Assembly (NCBI RefSeq): GCF_000471905.2
Contig: NW_006499787.1
Span: forward strand, 143,860-207,859
Source of the DNA: Amborella trichopoda
Taxonomy: Eukaryota > Streptophyta > Magnoliopsida > Amborellales > Amborellaceae
DNA length: 64,000 nucleotides
Direction of reading: 5' to 3'
Shown: positions 12,986-24,787 of the stretch, in pieces
Position numbering within the stretch: position 1 is the stretch's first letter
Layout: every line of letters starts with the position of its first letter
Made by a program: the position numbers and the translations under genes
The notes under the pieces: generated by a model
What the model was told of the DNA's origin: nothing
The model's database searches: none
What the model saw: only the letters and a program-made list of their open reading frames with translations

Positions 12986-14600
12986 AGTTGGTGCAGTATA
13001 AATCGAGCTTGAGCATGTTAAGGTCATGCAATATGGACCGAGGCTGAGCCGTTTAGGGCCATGCAGTGTAGAACGCGGCTCAGCAGTATAGGCTCAAGCA
13101 GTATGAATCGAGGCTAAGCAGTCTAGGGTCATGCAGTATGGACTGAGGCGAAGACGTTTATGGACATCCAGTATGAACAACGGCTGAGCAGTTTAGGTTA
13201 ATACAGTAATTACCGACGCTAAATAGTTTAGGGTCATGCAGTATGGGCAGAGGCTGAGCAGTTTAGGATCATCCAGTATGGACGAAGGCTGAGCAGTTTA
13301 AGGTCGTGCGGTATGGCCCGAGGCTGAGAAGTTTACGGTAATGCAGTATGGACTGAAGCTTAGTAGTTTGGGATCATGTAATAAGGACTGAATCTGAGTG
13401 GTTTAGGGTCAGGCAGTATGGACCGAGGCTGAGCAGTTTAGGTTCATGTAGTACGGACCAAGCTTGAGTAATTTTGGGTCATGCAGTATGGGATGAGGCT
13501 GTGCAGTTTAGGATCATTAAGTATGGACCAAGGCTGAGTAATATAGGGTCGTGCAGTAAGGATCGAGGCTGAGCAGCTTAGGGTCATGTAGTATGGACCG
13601 AGGCTAAGCAGTTTAGAGACATGCTGTACGGGCCGAGGCTGAGCATTTTGGGCTCATGCAGTATGGACCGAGGCTGAGCAATTTGAGTCATGTAGTGTGC
13701 ACCAACGATGAGCAGTTTAGGGTCATGCAGTATGGATCGAGCCTGAGCAGCTTAGGGTCATGCTGTATGGAACGTGGCTTAACAGTATAGGGTCATGCAG
13801 TAGGGGTCGAGGCAGAGCTGTTTAGAGTCAGGCTGTAGGGACCAAGGCTAACCAGTTTAGGGTCATGTAGTGTGGAATGAGGTTGAGCTTATTAGGGTCA
13901 TGCAGTATGGACTGAGGCTGTGCAGTTTAGGGTCATGTAGTATGGACCGAGGCTGAGCTGTTTAGGGTCATGCAGTATGGACTGAGGCTCAGCACTTTAG
14001 GGTCATATGGAAATAGGCTGAGTAGTTTAGGGTCGATGGAGTATAAATCGAGCTTGAGTATGTTAGGGTCATGCAGTATGGACCGAGGGTGAGCAGTTTA
14101 GGGTCATGCAGTGAAGAACGAGGCTTATGAGTATAGACTCACGCAGTATGGATAGAGGCAAAGAAGTTTGGGGTCATGCAATATCGACCGGGGCGGAGAA
14201 GTTTTAAGACATGCAGTATGGACAAAGGCTAACCAGTTTAGGTTAATACAGTATGGACCGAGGCTGATAGTTTAGGGTCATGCAGTGTGGACCAAGGCTA
14301 AACAGTTAAGGATCTTCCAGTATGGACTGAGGCTGACCAGTTTGAGGTCGTGCAGTATGGATCAAGGCTGAGCAGTTTAGGGTCATGTTGTATGGACTGA
14401 GGCCTAGTAGTTTGGGGACATGCAATAAGGACCGAATTCGAGCGGTTTTTGGTCATGTAGTATGGACCGAGGCTGAGCAATTTAGGTTCGTGCAGTATGG
14501 AGTGAGCTTGAGTAATTTAGGGTCATGCAGTATGGGCTGAGGCTGTGTAGTTTACGGTCATTCGGTATGGACCAAGGCTGAGTAGTTTAGGGTCATGCTA
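12986..14600 (+). repeat. Higher-order duplication inside the satellite (about 30 monomers)
   Basis: Two consecutive stretches share the same order of odd monomers: gtataaatcgagcttgag at 12,986 and again near 14,040, then a run of matching variants down to aataaggactgaatctgag near 13,380 and its partner near 14,424. The offset is about 1,045-1,055 bp, close to 30 monomers. The two copies differ by scattered substitutions and small indels. Confidence 0.75.
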
Positions 14601-17600
14601 TCAGGACCGAGGCTGAGTAATTTATGGTCATGCAGTTTTGGACAAGGCTTAGCAATTTAGAGTCACGCACTATGGGAAGAGGCTGAGCAGTTTAGGGTCA
14701 TGAAGTATGCACCAAGGCTGAGCAGTTTAGAGTCATGTTGTGTGGACCGAGGATGAGTCACTTAGGGTCATGCGGTATTGACCAAGGCTAAGAGGTATAG
14801 AGTCATGCAGTACGGACCCAGGCAAAATGGTCATGCAGTTTCGACTGAGGCTGAGCGGTTTAGGGTCATGCGGTAAGGAACGAGGCTCAAAAGTAGCGAG
14901 TCATGCAGTTAGGATCGAGGCTGGGCAGCTTGCAGTATGGACCGAGGCTGAGCAGTTTGGGGTCATGCTTTATGGACCGAGGCTGAGCAATTTGGGGTCA
15001 TGTAGTATGGACCGAGGCTGAGCAGTTTAGGGTCATGTAGTGTGCACTGAGGATGAGTAGTTTAGGGTCATGCAGTATGGACCGAGCCTCAGCAGTTTAG
15101 GGTCACGCAGTATGGACCGAGCTTTGTGGTCATGCAGTGTGGACCGTGGATGAGAAGTTTAAGGTCATGCAGTAAGGAATGAGGCTCAGCAGTATAGCGT
15201 CATGCACTATGGATCAAGGCTGAGCAGTTTGGGGTCATTCCGTATGAACCAAGGCTGAGCAGATTAGGGTCATGTAGTGTGGAATGAGGCTGAGCTTATT
15301 AGGGTCCTACAGTATTGACTGAGGTTGAGCTGTTTAAGGTCACGCAGTACAGGATAAGGCTGAGCATTTTAGGCTCATGTAATATGGATCGAGGCTGGTT
15401 AGTTAGGGGTTATGCAGTATGGACTGGGGCAAAGCAGTTAATGGTTCTGCAGTAGGGACTGAGGTTGAGGTGTTTAGGGTAGTGCAGTATGGGCCGAGGC
15501 TGAACTATTTAGGGTTATGCTGTACAGACTGAGGCAGAGCAGTTTAGGGTCCTGCAGTACGGATAGAGACTGAGAAGTTTAGGATCATGCGGTATGGACC
15601 GAGGCTGAGAAGTTTAGGTTCATGTAGTTTGGACTGAGGTTGCACAGTTTAGGTTCATGCAGTATAGGTCGAGGCTTAGTAGTTTAGGGTCATTCAGAAT
15701 GGATCAAGGCTGAATAGTCTAGGGTCATGCAGTGTGGACCGAGGCTGAGCCGTTTTAATCAAGTAGTGTGGACCGAGGTCGAACATTTTAAGCCCATGCA
15801 GTATGGACCAAGGCTGAGATATTTAGTCCAATAGTAAGGACCGAGGCTGAGCAGTTTAAGGTCATGCAGTATGGTCCGAGCTTCAGTAGTTTAGGGTTCG
15901 GCAGTACAGATCGAGGCTGATCAGTTTAGGGTCATGCAGTATGGACCGAGGCAGAGCAGTTAAGGGTCATACAGTATGGAGCATTGCGGAGCAGTTTAGG
16001 GTCATGCAGTATGGGCCGAGGTGGAGCAGTTTAGGGTCATGAAGTATGGACTGAGGCAGAGTTGTTTAGGGTCATAGAGTATGGACCAAGCCAAAGCATT
16101 TTAGTGTCATACAATATGGATCGAGGCTGAGCAATTTAGGGTCAGGCAGTATGAACCATGGCTGGGGCTGAGTGTTCAGGGTCATGCATTATGAACTGAG
16201 GCTGAGTAGTATAGGACCATGCAGTATGGACAAAGGCTGAGCTGTTTGGGGTCAGGCATTATAATCGAGGCTGAGTTGTTTAAGGCCATGCAGTATGGAC
16301 CAAGGCTGAGCTGTTTAGGGTCATGCAGTGTGGAACAAGGCTCATTAGTATAGGGTCATGCAATATGGATCGAGGCGGAGCAGTTTAGGGTCACACAGTA
16401 TGGGCCGAGGCGGAGCAGTTTAGGGTGATGTAGTATGGACCAAGGCTGAGTAGTTTATGATCATGCAGTATGGACAGAGGCTTAGCAGTTTAGTGTCATG
16501 CAATATAGTCTAAGGCCCGAACGGTTAGTGTCATGCAGTTTGGACCGAGGGTTAGCAGTTTACGGCCATGTAGTGTGGACTGAGGATGAGCAGTATAAAG
16601 TTATGCAGTATGGATCGAGGTAGAGCAGTTTAGGGTCATGCAATTTGGAACGAGGCTTTATAGGCATTTGCTTTAGGGTCAAGCGCTAAGGCTGCGCAGT
16701 TTAGGGTCTTGTCGTATGGACCGGGGATGTGAAGCTTAAAGTCATGCAATGAGGAATGAGGCTGAGCAGTTTAGGGTCATGTAGTATGGATAGAGGTTGG
16801 GCATCTTAGGGTCATGCATTACAGATGGAACCTGAGCATTTTAAGCTCATGCAGTGCAGACCTAGGCGGAGCAGTTTGGGGTTATACAGTGTGGACCGAG
16901 CCCGAGCAGTGAGGAATTATGCAGCATGGATTGAGGTTGAGCAGTTGAGGGTCGTGCAACATGGGTCGAGGCTGAGAAGTTTAGGGTCTTGCAATATGGA
17001 ATTAGGCGGACTAATTTAGGGCCATGCAGTATGGACCGAGGCTGAGAAGTTTAGGGTCAGGCGATAAGGACCGAGGCTGAGCCATTTAGGTACATGCAGT
17101 GAGGACTGAGGTTGCGCAGTTTAGGGTCATGCACTATGGATTGAGGCCTAGCAGTTTTGGGTCATTAGGTATGGATCGAGGCCGAGCAGTTTAGCGTCAT
17201 GCAGTGTGGACCGAGGCTGAGCAGTTTTGGGTCATGCAGTATGGATAGAGGCTGAGCATTTTAGGCTTGTGCAGTATGGACTGAGGCAGAGAAATTTATG
17301 GTTATGCAATATAGACCGAGGCTGAACTGTTAAGAATCATGTAGTATGGACCGAGGCAGAGTAATTTAGTCATGTAGCATGGACCGAGGTTGAGATGTTT
17401 AAGGTTATGCAGTATGGACCTAGGCTGAGCAATTTAGGGTCATGCAGTAGGAATCGAGGTCGAGCAGTTTAGGGTCATGCGGTATGGACCGAGCGTGAGC
17501 ATTTTAGGGTCATGCAATATGAACTGAGGCAGCGCAGTTTAGGGTCAGGGAGGATCGATCGAGGCAGGGGCTGAGCAGTTAAGAGTCATGTAGTATGGAC

Positions 17601-19212
17601 AGAGGCTGTGCTGTTTAGGGTCATGCAGTATAAATCGAGGCTGAGCAGTTTAGGGTCTTGCAATAAGGACTGAGACTGAGCAATTATGAGTCCTGCAATA
17701 TGGACTTAGGCTGAGAAGTTTAGGGTCATGTAGTATTTTTAGGGTGATGAGGTATGGACTAAGGCTGAGCAGTTTACGGTCATGCAGTATGGATCGAGGC
17801 TGCACTGTTTAGGGTCATGCAATATGAACTGAGGTTGAGCAGTTTAAGGTCGTGCAGAGGGGACCGAGACATAGCAGTTTAGGGTTATGCAGTATGGACC
17901 GAGGCGAAATTGTTAAGAATCATCTGGTGTGGATTGAGGCTGAGCAATTTAGCTTGTAGTACAAACCGAGGCGGAGGAATTTAACGTCATGCAGTATGAA
18001 CCGAGCTTGAGAAGTTTAGGGTCCGACCATATGGACTGAGGTTGAGCTGTTTTGGGTAGTGCTGTATGGACCGAGGCTGAGCAGTTTAAGGTCATGCAGT
18101 GAGAATCAAGGTTGAGCAGTTTGGGGTCATGCACAATGGACCGAGCCTGACCATTTAAGGGTCATGCCATATGAATCAAGGCTGCGCAATTTAGGGTCAG
18201 GGAGGATCGATCGAAGCGGGGGCTAAGCAGTTAGGGTCATGCAATATGGACTGAGGCTGAGCAATTTAGTCATGTAGTGTAGACCGAGGAGCGTCATGCA
18301 TTATGGACCAAGCTTGAGCAATTAAGGGTCCTGTGGTATGGACTGATGCTGAGATGTTTAGGATTGTGCATTATGGACCGAGGCTGAGCAGTTTAGTGTC
18401 ATGCGGTATGCACCGAGCTTGAGTAGTTTAGGGTCATGCAGTATGAACTGAGGCTATGCAGTTTAGGGTCAGCGAGGATCGACCAAGGCTGGGGCTGAGC
18501 AGTTAGGGTCAAGCAATATTGACCGAGGCTGAGCAGTTTAGGGTCATGCAATATTGACCGAGGTTGAGCAGTTTAGGGTCATGCAGTATGGACAAAGGCT
18601 GTTTTTTTTAGGGTCATGCAATATAAATCGAGGCTGAGCAGGTTAGGGTCTTGCAGTATGGACCGAGAATGAGCAATTAAGGGTCATGCAATGTGGACCT
18701 AGGCTGAGCAGTTTAGGGTCATGTAGTATTAACCGAGGCTGAGAAGTTGGGATCATGCAGTATGGACTGAGGCTAAGCAGTTTAGGGTCATGCAGTACGG
18801 ATCAAGGCTACGCTGTTTAGGGTTATGCAGAATGAATCGAGGCTTAACAGTTTAGGGTTGTGTAGTATGGTCCGAGGCTGAGCAGTTTACGGTCTTGCAG
18901 TGTGGACCAAGCCTGAGTAGTTTAGGGTCATGCAGTATGGACCAAGGCTGAGCAGTTTATGGTCATTCAGTATGGACCAAGGCTAAGCAGTTTAGAATCA
19001 TGCTATCTAGATCCAGGTTGAGATATTTCGGGTCATGGAATGTGAACGGAGGCTGAGATGTTTAGGGTCATGCAGTATGGACCAAGGCTAAGCTGCTTAA
19101 TGACATGTAGTATGGATCGAGGATGAGCAGTTTAAGGTCATACGTTATGTGCAGAGGCAGTGCAGTTTGGGTCATGCAGTATGGACTTAGACTGAGCAAT
19201 TTAAGTCCATGC

Positions 19213-20165
19213 AGTCTTGATTGTGGCTTAACAGGTTAGGGTCGTGTAGTATGGACCAAGGTTGAGTAGTTTAGGGTCATGCAGGATGGACGGAGGCTAA
19301 GCAGTTTATAGTCATATAATATGGATCTAGGCTGAGCAATTTAAGGTCATGAAGTTTGGTTCGTGGTTGAAAAGGTTACTGTCATGCATATGGACCGAGG
19401 CTAAGCAATATAGGGTCATGCCCTATGCACCTCGACTGAGCTGTTTAGTGTCGTGCAGTATGGACTGAGGCCAAGTAATTTAGGGTCATGCTGTATGGAC
19501 TGAGAATGATCAGTTTACAATCATGCCGAATGGTACGAGGTCGGTTAATTTAGGGTCATGCAGTATGGAACGATCCTGAGCAGTTTATGGTCATCCAGTA
19601 TGGACTGAGGTTGAGCTGTTTACGATCATGAATTCTGAATCGAGGCTACCGGTTTAGGGTCATGTAGTATGGGCTTAGACTGAGCAATTTAGGTTTATGC
19701 GGTCTTGATTGTGGCTTAACAGGTTAGGGTCCTGCAGTATGGACCGAGGTTGAGTAGTTTAGGGTCATGCAGGATGGACCGAGGCTGAGCAGTTTATGGT
19801 CATATAGTATGGATCTAGGCTGAGCAGTTTAAGGTCATGAAGTTCGGTCCGAGGTTGAAAAGGTTACTATCATGCCGTATGGATCGAGGCTAAGCAGTAT
19901 AGGGTCATGCACTATGCACCTCGGCTGAGCTGTTTAGAGTCATGCAGTATAGACCAAGGCTGACAACTTTAGTGTCATGCAGTATGGACTTAGGCCAAGT
20001 AATTTAAGGTCATGCTGTATGGACCGAGGATGAGCAGTTTACGATCATGCAGAATGGTACAAGGTTGATTAATTTAGGGTTATGCAGTATGGAACGATCT
20101 TGAGCAGTTTATGGTCATCCAGTATGGACTGATACGATCATGAATTTTGAACCGAGGCTGAGCAG
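19213..20165 (+). repeat. Higher-order duplication inside the satellite (14-15 monomers)
   Basis: The rare string tcttgattgtggcttaacag occurs at 19,215 and 19,703, and a rare gatcatgaatt monomer closes each copy at 19,624 and 20,136. Between them a series of private variants (catgaagtt, gttgaaaaggttact, atgcacctc, cgatc) appears in the same order. The offset grows from 488 to 512 bp, consistent with one extra monomer and a small loss in the second copy. Confidence 0.85.
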
Positions 20166-23100
20166 TTTAGGGTCATGCAGTATGGACCGAGGATGAGTAG
20201 TTTAAGGTCATGCAGTATGGACCGAGGTAGAGTAGTTTAAGGTCAGGCAGTATGGACTGATGCTGAGCACTTTATGGTCATGCAGTATGGATCGAGGCTG
20301 TGCAGTTGAGGGTCTTATTGTATGGACAGAGGAAGAGCAGTTCATGGCCATGTAGTGTGGACCAAGGCTTAGAAGTTTATGGACATGTATTATGGACCGA
20401 GGCTAGGCAGTTTAGGGGTCGTGCTGTATGCACCGAGGCTGAGAAGTTTAAGGTCTTGCAGTATGGACCTAGGCTGAGAAGTTTAAGGTCATGCAGTGTG
20501 GTATGAGGCTTAACAGTTCATGGCCATGCAGTGTGGACAAAGGCTTAGCAGTTTAGCGTCAAGCGTTATGGACCGAGTATGACCCGTTTTGGGTCATGCA
20601 GTATGAATCGCGGCTGTGCAGTATAGGGCCTTGTAGTATGGACCGAGGCTGACAAGTTTAGGGCCATGCAGTATGGACTGAGGCTGAGCCATTTAGGGTG
20701 ATGCAGTATGGACTGAGGCAGAGCAATTTAGGGTTATGCAGTATGGATCGAGGCTAAATAGTTTAGGGTACTGTAATATGGACTGAGGCTGAGTAGTTTA
20801 GGGTCACGCAGTACAAATCAAGTCTGAGCAGTTGAGTGTCATGCAGTATGAACCATGATCGAGCTGTTTAGGTTCACACAGTATGTTTTGAGGCTGAGCT
20901 GTTCAGGGTCATGCAATATGGACTGAGCCTTTATGGTCATGCAGTATGGACCGAGGCTGAGCTATTTAGGGTCATGCAGTATGGACCAAGGCTTTATGGT
21001 CATGCAGTATGGATCGAGGTTGAGAAGTTTAGGGTCATGTAGTTTGGAACGAGGCTCAACAGTATAAGGTCACGCATTATGGATCGAGGCTAAGCTTTTT
21101 AGGGTCATGCCCTATGGACCAAGGTTGAGCAGTTTAGGGTCATGCAGTATGGACCAAGGCTTTGAAGTTTAAGGTCGTGCAGTGTCGATTGAGACTGAGC
21201 AGTTTAGGGTCATGCAGTATGGATCGAGGCTGAGCAGGTTAGGGTCATGCTGTAGGAACTGAGGCTGAGCAGTTTTGGGTCATGCAGGATGGACCAAGGC
21301 TGAGTAGTTTTGGGTCATGCAGTATGGACCCAGGCTGGGCAGTTTAGGGTCCTTAAGTTTGATCCGAGGCTGAGTACGTTATGGTCCTGTCATATGGATC
21401 GAGCCTAAGCATTTTAAGGGCATGTAGTATGGACTTCGGCTGAGCTATTTAGGGTCACGCAGCAGGGATTGAGGCTGAGCACTTTCATGTCATGCAGTAT
21501 GGTCTGAGGCAGAGAAGTTTAGGGTCATGTAGTATGGATAGAGCTTGAGCGGTATAGGGTCATGCAGTATAGACAGAGGCTGAGCACTTTAAGGTTTTGC
21601 AGTATGGACCGAGGCTGAGCAGTTTAGGGTCACATAATATGGACTGAGGCTGAGTAGTTTAGGGTCATGATGTATGGATCGAGGCTAAGAAGTTTAGGGT
21701 TATGCAGTTTGGACCGAGGCTGAACAGCTTAGGGTCATGCAGTACGGACCGAGGCTGAGCAATTTACGGTCATGTAGTGTGGACCGAGAGTGAGCAGTTT
21801 AGGGTCATGTAGTATGTTATGAGGCTGACCTGTTTAGCTTCATGCAGTATGGACCGTGGCCTTGTGGTCATGCAATATGGACCGAGGCTGAGATGTTTAG
21901 GGTCATGCAGTTTGGAACGAGGCTCAGCAGTATAGGGTCACAGATTATGGATCGAGGCTGAGCATTTTAGGGTCATGCCGTATGGATCAAGGTTGAGCAG
22001 TTTAGGGTCATGCAGTATGGAGTCGTGTGGTGTCGATTGAGACTGAGCAGCTTATGGTCATGCAGTATGGATGGAGGCTGAGCAGTTTAGGGTCCTAAAG
22101 TTTGGTCCGAGGTTGAGTCGGTTTTGGTCATGCCGTATGGACCGAGGCTAAGCATTTTAGGGGCATGCAGTATGGCTTTGGCTGAGCTGTTTAGGGTCAT
22201 GCAGCAGGGACCGAGGCCGAGCACTTTAATGTCATGTCGTATGGTCCGAGGCTGAGCAGTATTGGGTCATGCAGTATGAGCCGAGCTTGAGCGGTATAGA
22301 GTCATGCAGCACAGACAGAGGCTGAGCACATTAAGGTCATGCAGTATGGACTGAGCTTGAGCAGTTTATAGTCATGCAGTATGGACTGAGGTTGAGCAGT
22401 TTAGTGTAATGCAGCATGGACCGAGGCAGATTAGTTTAGGGTCATGCAGTATGAACTGAGGTTGACCACTTTAGGGTCATACAATATGGACCGAGGCAGA
22501 GCAGTTAAGGGTCATACAGTATGGACCAAGGCTGAGCAGTTCATGGCCGAGGCTTAGCAGTTTAGGGACATGTATTATGGACCGAGGATGAGCAGTTTAA
22601 CATCATGCAGTATAAATCGAGGCCGTGCAGTTTAGGGTCATGCAGTATGGACCAAGGGTGAGTAGTTTAGGGTCTTGCAGTATGGACTTAGGATGAGCAG
22701 ATTAGGGTCATGCAATATTTATCGAGGCTGAGCAATTTAGGGTCATGCAGTATGGAACAAGGATGAGCAGGTTAGAGTCATGCAGTATAAATCGACGCTA
22801 ACCAGTTTAGGATCATGCAGTATGGACCAAGGCTGAGCAGTTTAGTGTCTTGTTGTATGAACCTAGGCTAACAAGTTTTGGGTCATGCAGTATGGACCTA
22901 GGCTGAGCAATTTAGGGTCATGCAGTATGGACCATGGCTGAGCAGTTTCGGGTTACGCAGTATGGATCGAGGCTTAGTAGTATAGGGTAATGCTGTATGG
23001 ACTGAAGCTGAGCAATTTAGACTCATGCGGTATGGATCGAGGCTGAGCAGTTTAGGGCCATGCAGTATGGACTGACGCTGAGCAGTTTAGGGTAATGCAG

Positions 23101-23822
23101 TATGGACCGAAGCTGAGCAGTTATGGGTTATGCATTATTGATCGAGGCCTAGCAGTTAGGGGTTGTGCAGTATGGACTAAGGTTGAGTAGTTTCGATTTG
23201 TGCAGTATGGGCCGAGGCAATGAAGTTTAAGGTCATGCAGAATGGACTGAGGCAGAGGTTTTTAGGGTCATGCAGTATGGACCGAGGCTGACCAGTTTTG
23301 GGTCATGTGGTTTGGACCGAGGCTGAGCAGTTAAGGTTCTTACAGTGTGGACTGAGGCTGAGCAGTTTTGGGTCATGCAGTATAGAACGAGCTGAGCATT
23401 TTAGTATCGACTGAGGCTGAGCAATTTAGTCATGTATTATGAACTGAGGCTGAGCAGGTTAAAGTCATGCAGTATGGATCGAGCTTGAGCAGTTAGGGTT
23501 TAGTAGCATGGACCGAGGCTGAGCAGTTTAGTATGGACAAAGGTTGAGCAGTTTAGGTTTTGACAGTATGGATCAAGGCTTAGTAGGTTAGGGTCATGCC
23601 AGTATGAACCGAGGCTGAGTAGTTTAGGGTCATGTTGTATGGGCTGAGGCTAAGCAGTTTAGTATCATACTGTATGGATCGAACCTGAGCATTTTAGGGT
23701 CATGCAATATTGACCGAGGCTGAGCAGTTTAGGGTCATGCAGCATAAATCGAGGCTGAGCAGTTTAGGTTCATGCAGTATGGACTGAGGTTAAGCAGTTA
23801 AGCGTCTTACAATATGGACCTA

Positions 23823-24787
23823 CAATGGTAAGAAAGAGAAACTTGTATTACGTGAAAACTCTCTCTTGTGTGTGTACGTGTTTGCCGTCTCTCCTGTTTT
23901 CTGCATACAATTGTGGTACGTATATATAGTAGTGTGCCTCAAACATGGGTGGATGATCAAAAGTAACCCTCTTTGCTGAAAATTAATTAAATTGATTTAA
24001 AAGAAATTAGGAAATTCCAGAACAGTCCCTTTGTTGCCCTAGGACTTGCGTGTTCTTACATGGCTGATTTTGGGTCGTCCTGATGCACGGTTGATCGTAA
24101 GATGATTGTTTTCTTGTAGGCCGCGACATGGCTATCAATTTGATACCAACTTTGAGCCATGGATCGTATTTTTGGTGCACGATCATGTGAGTTGAATTTT
24201 GAGTAGAACTTGAAACTTCGACTCGATAGTGTGTTGGCTGAATTCCTTGATGGTTTCCTATGTTTTCTTCTCTGAATCACACTGAGCATGCCACTACAAT
24301 TATGGGCCACCAAATGTAGGTCGATTCTATGGTTGAAAGAAGATTTTGCAAGTTTGGAATTTTGGCAGGAATCAAGGGTTCTGGCGATGAAATTTTAAGT
24401 CTGTTCGTCAGCTTCATGTACAGAATCGGATCGTTCATCATATACAGGGTTTGGATCAAAGATGGCCTTAGAACTTATGCCCGTAGTGGGATTCGTCTCG
24501 CGTCGATCAGGCTCTTTAGCAGAGTGATTTGCATGTTAGAGCTCATTCCGATCACGAGCGAGGCACAACACTGCTGAATTTCTTGCACTTTCTTCACAGA
24601 TCAGCAACTTCTCTCTAGCTTTTCTTTATGCTTGGCTATCGCCACGGGGCTTGTCACTTATCGAATCGCTCGTCTTGACTAGACGAATCACCAAATTTCT
24701 GAGGATATTTTGAGACTGTCAAAATTTCCAGTATTTGCTAGGCCTTTATTGAGTGGGGGCCTCATGTTGATGAAAATACCTTCCAAC
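23823..24787 (-). repeat. Element 1 left LTR (3' LTR, partial)
   Basis: On the minus strand it starts TGGAAGGTATTTTCATCAAC and corresponds block by block to the right LTR and to the plus-strand LTR at 34,279. A TATATATA stretch at 23,921-23,928 sits where the other copies have their TATA box. The LTR stops at 23,823, about one third of the full length, where the satellite begins, so the transcribed leader half is absent. No polypurine tract is evident beside its start. Confidence 0.75.

Larger units (their letters stand above)
4357..23822 (+). repeat. 35-bp satellite array, about 550 monomers
   Basis: A single head-to-tail array of a 35-bp monomer fills 19.5 kb. The most conserved core is TTTAGGGTCATGCAGTATGG, followed by a GACCGAGGCTGAGCAG-like half. 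Monomers commonly differ from the consensus at several positions, so the array is old or poorly homogenised, but orientation never changes and I saw no inserted transposon. The 35-bp period is not a multiple of three and the consensus has stops on both strands, so the 60-70-codon frames inside it are artefacts. Each monomer carries one copy of the plant telomere heptamer TTTAGGG. The left end meets LINE-like sequence near 4340-4357; the right end meets an LTR at 23,822/23,823. Confidence 0.97.

Noticed and set aside
5670-20506. Open reading frames of 60-72 codons in the satellite, both strands
   Set aside because: The 35-bp period shifts frame each monomer and the consensus contains stops, so frames of this length arise wherever a stop monomer is mutated. 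There are no start context, domain or codon-use signs of coding.
4357-23822. CRISPR array
   Set aside because: The repeats are contiguous without unique spacers and the context is a plant genome.
4357-23822. Interstitial telomere
   Set aside because: TTTAGGG occurs once per 35 bp and is never tandem.
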